A stretch of 64,000 nucleotides of DNA from Dasypus novemcinctus (Eukaryota > Chordata > Mammalia > Cingulata > Dasypodidae), in NCBI RefSeq assembly GCF_030445035.2, contig NC_080680.1, positions 119,500,228 to 119,564,227 of the forward strand, in the 5' to 3' direction. The notes below the pieces were generated by a model, which ran no database searches, was not told the origin of the DNA, and was given only the letters and a program-made list of their open reading frames with translations. How positions within the stretch are numbered: position 1 is the stretch's first letter; every line of letters begins with the position of its first letter. Position numbers and translations under genes: made by a program. This document shows, in pieces, positions 57,971 through 64,000 of the stretch.

Positions 57971-60900
57971 TTCCAACCATTTTAGTTTTTACCTGCTCCC
58001 CCCTTTTTCAAATAAGGAATAGAATTTAGTGCTGAAATGGCACCGACTTAGTTAGCTCCTTCTTGGGCATCCTTCCACTGCCCATAGGACTGGCCTAAAC
58101 TGGTCTCCTCCACTGCTGTCCAACCCGGGAGTGGGAGACTGAGGCAGCAGGCCGCCGGGTTACATCAACATTTTTCTTATGTGAAAATTAACCTAATCTT
58201 TGTGTGTTTTTTTTTCAATTTATGGCTGACAAAGGTTTAAACTGGGAAATTACCAGGCAAACTGATTCTTAATTCCCTAGCCTAGTAGATAGGTTTAATC
58301 TACCACACCTAGTCTTGCCTTAAAAGCTCTTGCAAAGAGGAGGCCCTTTCCCAATTGTTTCCATAATCAGATTTCTATGACTTTTTCATCCTGCTTAGTT
58401 TAATTTGGGCTTTAAGAATATTTATAAATATAACTGCATATTTAATTTTTAACAATTTGAATAGACCTCTTTTAAGAATTTTTATTTGTTAATTTGATAT
58501 TATCCTGATGTATGAAGACATACATTGACCATTTTTTTAAAATGGGCAGACACAAAGAGACACAAACACAACTCATTGATATTACTTATAATTTGCATTA
58601 TTTTATATACTGTTTAGCTTAATTAATTAGGGGTCCAGAAATACATATTACTTATATAACTGCATATTTAACCACAACAATTTGAGCAAATAGGCAGATA
58701 TAAATAGTTTGAGACAAAAACATAACTTTAATTACTTTAAACTTCTAATCTTTACAAAACAAGTGTGACTGCAAACATTTCAAAGACTCTTGAAACTCTT
58801 CTTAATTTGCACTATGACCATGCAGTTTACCACAAGAATTTTCCTTCTTACTTAATGGACTGTAATAACCAAAATGTTCTCAATGCCTTAGCACCATTTT
58901 GTTTTAGAACTTTATATTTTACTTTGAAATTAGCAGAATTTTGGAAAAGCAACAAGATTAATTTTATATATATTTACTGAGGCTATTTGAAGCCTCAGGG
59001 AGACAGACTGGTTTCTCTCATGAATTGCCACTCTTAGGAACACTGACCGTCAAGGCAGGAGACTTCTCCCCCTCCACCCCCCTTTTTGGTTTTGGAGATA
59101 ATAAAACTCCAGTGGTCATTTAACCTTATTCCATCAGGCAGCCATTTATTTAGTTTACACTTGAATTCATGAGAGAAAGGGTTACTAATACCAGGAGAGG
59201 AGACAGTGATGTCCCAGCTCTTCTCAATTATGAAATAACCATAGGCAAAGGCAAAGGGTGAGGTTAGGCTTGAAGTAACCATAAACAAAGGAAAGGTTAG
59301 TTTAGAGTTTACACTTAATTTCAAGCTAAATTCACCCAGCTATAATTTCAGTTATTACCTTTCCACTGTTTTATAACATAAATGCATTTATAAATGATTT
59401 TAACTCTTAGTTACAGTTTTATTAATTTTTTTAAAAAACCTATTAATTTTATACCACCTTTAAATACCTTTCATTCGACTTATAACATATTAAATGAACT
59501 TATTACCTTAATTTTTCCTTTAAAGTAAAAGAATGAATCTCTTGCAGTTAGTTTGAAATAAAAAACTACTTTTCAGGATTTGATTTCTAGAACATAAATG
59601 TTCTTTTAAAAGAGGTAAGACTCTTTAAACACTGAGGAAATGATGAGGTTAAAGCACAAGAAGCTATTGATAAAATATTTTCTTTGTATATTGATCTTAC
59701 TCAATTTAATCATGAAAATTTCCCTTCCACAAACCTTCTACACTTTCAGTATTCATTCAGGTTCTGTCCCACACTCTACTCTTTCCAATAATCAATCATT
59801 TTATCTTAGGACAAAATCATCTTCTGTTGCCTTAACAATAAAAACACACTCCATATATCCCACATACTAAGTTACCAGGCAAACTTCTTACAACATATAA
59901 TTGCCCTTAATACTAAACAAGCTTGTTAAAATAATGAACTTTTCTTCACTTTAAATACTTAGTAGCATGTAATACCAGAAAGTTTTTTTGGAAGCAAGTT
60001 GGCACGGGAGATTGGCTGCCGAATAAGTTTGTTATAAAATTACCTTTTATTATTATTATTATCAATTCAGTTTTGTTAAATAATGACTTTCTGCAATTAG
60101 CCACTTAAATACCTTAATTTAAACAATGCTTTGTAAAACTTTTATAATTATTTATACCCTTAAGACAAATTTTACCTTCACAGAACACATTCTCTTTCTT
60201 ACTTAAGGTTACTACAATACCTTCTAAGAACCTGAGCAGAATGCAAACGTATTTTGGCTTTGACACCCTAAGGAGGGAACTTTACTGCATTTATTCTGAT
60301 TCTGCTTTTCATCCCCTTCACTTCCCCCGCTTCCAGGCAGTCGGGTGCACAACAAACAGGAATGCGGCTTATGAATAGAAGGATGGACTCACTGGGAAAG
60401 GGGCAAGCCGCTCCCCCCTTTCCAGCTTTCAGCCAAAATGGGCAGACAGAACCTACTCAAATTTGGCAACTCTCCCAGGGACCCAGCCACCCTGACTGGG
60501 ACATCCCCAACAAACTTGGGTGCGTGGCGCAGACACAGATGGCCTCCAAGCCCCAGCAAAGGGCCAGACCAGAGACAAGACAGCAGAGCATGCACAAACA
60601 TCTAGACTCCGCAAACATCCAGACTCCTCAGCTTTTGCCCCAGAATCATTTCACCCCCTTGCCAATGGCAAGGGAGGGCTCCAGCTCAGCTGTAATTCCA
60701 CTCTACATAAGGACACAACTCCAACACTAGCCTTGAGCTGACACAGACAGAAGCACAAAGGTCACTAATCTGACCCACAAGTTTATATATTTATTTTCAC
60801 CACGGCTGCCCCCACAGCCATCACAAACCTCAGAACACTTAACATTTGGTATAAAGCGAATTCATTCACAAATTAGCACCATAACAAAAGATTTCAGCTA

Positions 60901-61506
60901 GACTTTTCCACTGTTTAAACTTTACACCCAGACCAAGCTCCACCAGAAAAGCCAATCCATTTCCCTGTAACCAAGTTTTGTTTTCCTTAATGTAGACCAA
61001 GTTCCAGGACATTAGGACTTGAACCTATAAATAGCCCTTCCTATTAAAATCGAGACTCCACTCCTTTAGTGGATATAAGACCAGTACCAGATTCTAACAT
61101 GCAGTTAGACAAACCCAAAACACCAGGGCTTTTCCCCAGTTTTCCTCCTTTTCCCAAGCCTAGAGAGAACGGCTTCCCCCCAGCCTTCTGGGGCTACTAG
61201 GGTTCTCTCGGGAGGTGATCAGCCTCCCCTTCCTAGCAATTAAAGCTAGGGCCTTCCAGACTGTGCTCACCCGGGGAGTCTTACCTTCTTCCATGTTCGG
61301 AGTTCTTTTTCGTTCCCAAAATCTTTCTCTTCAGACCTTCCATTGCCCTCGATTTTTGTCGGGAAGATTCTGGTGGAGCCCACATCTTTTCTGGATTAAA
61401 TTTAATCCAGGGGCGCCCAGATTTGGGGTTCACCCGAGTCCTCCCGGCTTCCTCAGGGATTTGGAAGGGGCAGCAAAATGCTACCGTCTCTGGCCTTCAT
61501 TTGTAG

Positions 61507-61523
61507 TCCCACCAGAGTCGCCA
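61507..61523 (-). other. ERV primer binding site, tRNA-Arg(UCU)-like
   Basis: Minus-strand TGGCGACTCTGGTGGGA starts 4 bases after the 5' LTR. It is complementary to the 3' end of mammalian tRNA-Arg(UCU) including CCA, with 17 matching bases by my recall of that tRNA. Confidence 0.82.
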
Positions 61524-61527
61524 AAAA

Positions 61528-62008
61528 TGTTGTGGAATTTAAGAGAAGTTCAATTATTTGAGTATAGAGAGGCCAGGACTCAGCAATGATTTTGAGAAGG
61601 AAAAATGGTTTATTGACAGCCGGCCAGACTCGGGAGCTTTCAGTTTGAATCCCGAGCCCTGAACAAGATTTTCAAACGTCTTTTATACAAACAGGAAAGG
61701 CCAAATGGTCCCTTTGTTTCAGTTCTCAATAGGCTTCAATTAGCATATATCTTCCACATCTTAGGTAAGCTTTTAGCATAGACTCCAGACATTCTAGATA
61801 AGCCTTTAGCACATTTGGTTTTTGCATTTCCCCTAAATACTTAAAGTTTATAGCCCCCGCATTGTTAAACATTTCCAGTTTCCTGGGACTGGAGCCTCTG
61901 CCAGTCCCCAAGGGCAGGACTGCAGCCCCCCACCGTTCCACACCCACAAGTCAAACAACTTAGTTATCTCTGAAGAGACAAAGAGCCCTCCACCCATAGC
62001 CCACATCA
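61528..62008 (-). repeat. ERV 5' LTR (right on plus strand)
   Basis: The promoter LTR for minus-strand transcription. It matches the other LTR except at 61618, 61690 and 61727. TATAAAAG lies at 61687-61680 and AATAAA at 61614-61609. Confidence 0.92.
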
Positions 62009-62143
62009 CCATCTGTACATTATTTCCTCTGGGGAGGCCTGTGACATTCAACTAGTGAGTGTCCATGTTAGGCTGGTGGCTACATGCTTCAGGCTGTGTT
62101 TCATTTCAGGGGAAGGGGGATTCCGGGGCCCTGGACTCCCACA
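62009..62143 (-). mobile_element. Old LTR (copy B), right part
   Basis: Starts with the second CCAT of the ERV duplication, then CTGTACATTATTTCC. It carries CAACTAGTGAGTGTCCATG and ends GGACTCCCACA, matching the right part of copy A at 45536-45653. Confidence 0.82.
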
Positions 62144-64000
62144 GAATCCTAGGCTTCCCCATCTCAGGCATTTAGCTTTTTATGAGAGGAGGAAGAACAC
62201 AGTCAATGAATTGAGGGGAAAAACAAAATAATATAATTCAACCAAACACTTAGCGACTTATGGGAGTGATCCTGGTTAGAATACAAACAAATTTGTTTCT
62301 TAAAACAAATGAAGATTTTTTTTTCCTACTCCATTCTGATCTCTTTCTATGGTCTCAACTTTAAAAAGTATTGCCACTTTTTAAAGTGGCCACTATTGGT
62401 TTCAGACAGGAAAAGGCAGGATGTAGCTGTGGAAATAGAGTTGAGCCTAATCTAATGGGGAATGTCTCAGTTTGGTGGGACATCTGGTCGTAGCCTTAGG
62501 TAAGCATAGAAATTCCCCTACAGCTTGTTGACATGAACCATGCCTCCAGCAAAAGTCAAAACAGAACTTTCTGCAAAAGTTCTGTGGCAGCCAGGCACTA
62601 CTTTTGTCCCTCTGGAAATAGCAAGAGCCTGAGGGGACAGACTGATCACAGAGTAAAAAGAGGCAGAGAATGTATGCTGAAGGATTTGTGATGCAAATGA
62701 TCAGAGATAGAGGATTACAGCAAAGGGCAGATAGGAAAAGAGATGCAAAATGAGGTCACAGTAGTGTAACCTAGGCAGGTTGACATGGCCAGGCCAGGTA
62801 AATATTGACTGGCTTACATTTGTCTCCAAGTAGCCTGGTCACCTCTTTGCTTCGTTCGCTTCCTTCTCATAAACAATACTAAATTCCATTTCTACACTGA
62901 AAAATCAGATAAAATTGGTTCACCAAGGTTGAGGTTGACCTCATTCCTTTGCAAGGAACATGAAACCTTTCAAAATAGCATAAATAGAGACTTTCCTGTT
63001 TTGTGAGATTAGAGAATCCTCCACCAACAAGCAAGAAGAAGTAAAGCCTAGTTTCACAGCAATCAGACATTCATAACGCAGCTCCTTTCTTTCATTACTT
63101 GGTCTGGGTAGATTTTAATCCCTCCTTTTTTAACACATATCTTCTAAACCAAAATTTCAGCATTACCTGTGACTCCATCTTTACCTAAAGTTTTCATACA
63201 TTGTGCCAAATTCGTCTATCTTTTTAATTTAAATTATTAAGAAAAAGATTCTGATCGTCTCAGCCAAACCGATGGATTGATTCAAACTGATTCAACCAGT
63301 CCTAGCCTTGGAGTGAATACTGAGCTCTTCCTTCCAGGCCCTGGAAGAATGAGTACTCTAAACACAGTTTAGATTGCAAAGGAAAAATAATGTTCATCTA
63401 TTGTATAGAAGGACTGAGAGCATCTCAAATGTCTTTCTGAGTAACTGAAAATTCTAAACATGACCCAAGTATGCTTTTCTGTGGAAACAATTTAAGAGGA
63501 TGTTGAGAGGATCTTTTACATTGTCTCAGAATTGTAGGTAGAGACCCAAGGCTGAGATGAGCAAACTGTAATTTCTCCCCCATTGTGGAGACAGGTGCCA
63601 AGAGTTTAACTCCAAAGCACTAGCTAAGAGATGGTCAGACTGGTCCTGAGACGAAGACTCCATCACCCATCACCGTCTTCAGAAAGTAAAAGAGAACTGT
63701 TAAAGAAAGATTTATTGAAATGGGAAGAACTTGAGAGTTAAGCATTATCAGCCTAGGGAGGAAAGCTGTGGCCTTTCCCTCAGGCCAAGAGGCAAGACAG
63801 GTAGGAGAACCATTGGTGCAGAATGAGGCTCCCCAGAAGGGGGAAAGAGGAACAGCCCATGCCTTGTACAGAAAACTTCTTACTCAGAAGAGGGACGGAT
63901 CTGCATGTTGCTCTTATTGAGTTGGAAGATAGGAAGAGAATCAGAGACTTCAGGAGAGAAAGACAGAGGCTGCCCCCTCAATTTGGCATGGCAAGAGCAC
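62144..64000. other. Unassigned DNA, possible LTR near the end
   Basis: No gene recognised. From about 63700 the sequence (AAGATTTATTGAAATGGGAA, then GA-rich) looks like the antisense R-U5 part of an LTR with AATAAA on the minus strand, but ends and duplication are not visible before the window stops. A near-palindrome GCCACTTTTTAAAGTGGC lies at about 62374-62391. Confidence 0.35.

Larger units (their letters stand above)
55225..61506 (-). other. ERV internal region, non-coding
   Basis: About 6.3 kb. The stretch 55600-60250 is AT-rich with no long frame. The sense-strand maximum is 116 codons at 56535-56885, whose translation matches no retroviral protein that I know. The leader side (60300-61506) is GC-richer and includes C/T runs. 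I looked for a YxDD polymerase motif in reverse complement and found none. It contains an LTR-like segment (57751-57970) and a short tandem repeat (57531-57592). Confidence 0.75.
54733..62008 (-). mobile_element. Young class I-like ERV, 7.3 kb, no recognisable coding
   Basis: Two 481-bp LTRs bound 6.3 kb of internal DNA. The orientation is minus: the polypurine tract lies next to the left LTR and the primer binding site next to the right LTR. A 4-bp duplication CCAT fits gammaretrovirus-like integration. By eye the LTRs differ at 3 of 481 positions (54823/61618, 54895/61690, 54932/61727). Internal sense-strand frames do not exceed 116 codons and I see no gag, protease, RT or envelope motif, so it must have been copied by proteins made elsewhere. 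Confidence 0.9.

Noticed and set aside
1-64000. CRISPR arrays, operons, bacterial-type signals
   Set aside because: Nothing of this kind is seen; the sequence is clearly mammalian.
63560-64000. Another complete ERV LTR at the window end
   Set aside because: Only an AATAAA-complement and GA-rich sequence are seen; no ends or duplication, so it is noted only as a possibility.

Overview
The window is mammalian nuclear DNA, most likely from a xenarthran and best matched by an armadillo such as Dasypus. The strongest sign is a set of tRNA-derived SINEs of the armadillo DAS type, in monomer, dimer and long (~400 bp) forms, several with clean target-site duplications. L1 elements with an unusual long 3' UTR and many LTRs that resemble MLT1, MLT2 and MaLR elements but are not the familiar primate forms fit the same lineage. 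I found no convincing host protein-coding exon. The window reads as intergenic or deep intronic DNA built from layers of transposable elements.

Layout. 1-3295: antisense L1 ORF2 with two SINE dimers. 3296-9996: mostly unique DNA with one solo LTR and small L2, CR1-like and L1 scraps. 9997-13860: LTRs, a long SINE, ancient L1 pieces and a sense L1 3' UTR. 15470-16150: a MIR split by an MLT1 LTR. 16995-17541: a GC-rich class II solo LTR. 18399-21135: a SINE dimer and ancient L1 with a rearranged SINE. 21475-23160: antisense L1 3' UTR. 23285-30285: a near-complete antisense L1 carrying a full-length dead mariner and lacking its reverse transcriptase region. 30369-35105: MLT2-like and other LTRs. 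36551-38215: long SINE, hAT elements, MIR.

38565-46400: ancient antisense L1 that received a young sense-strand L1 at 39903-44134. The young L1 has a full 5' UTR, an intact 322-codon ORF1 and an intact endonuclease domain, but stops at ORF2 residue 370. It has a perfect 16-bp target-site duplication and no poly(A). 46400-48660: a diverged tandem duplication carrying an LTR and a U6 pseudogene. 49995-53754: MLT1-like, MLT2-like and lineage-specific LTRs.

54425-62143: an old LTR split by a young 7.3-kb minus-strand endogenous retrovirus at 54733-62008. Its two 481-bp LTRs differ at only 3 positions by eye. It has a CCAT target duplication, a polypurine tract and a primer binding site matching tRNA-Arg(UCU), yet I recognise no gag, pro, pol or env. 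The end of the window (62144-64000) is largely unassigned.

The genes here are transposon genes. The only long open ones are ORF1 and the truncated ORF2 of the young L1. Everything was read by eye: family names above superfamily level and repeat boundaries without a stated duplication are approximate.
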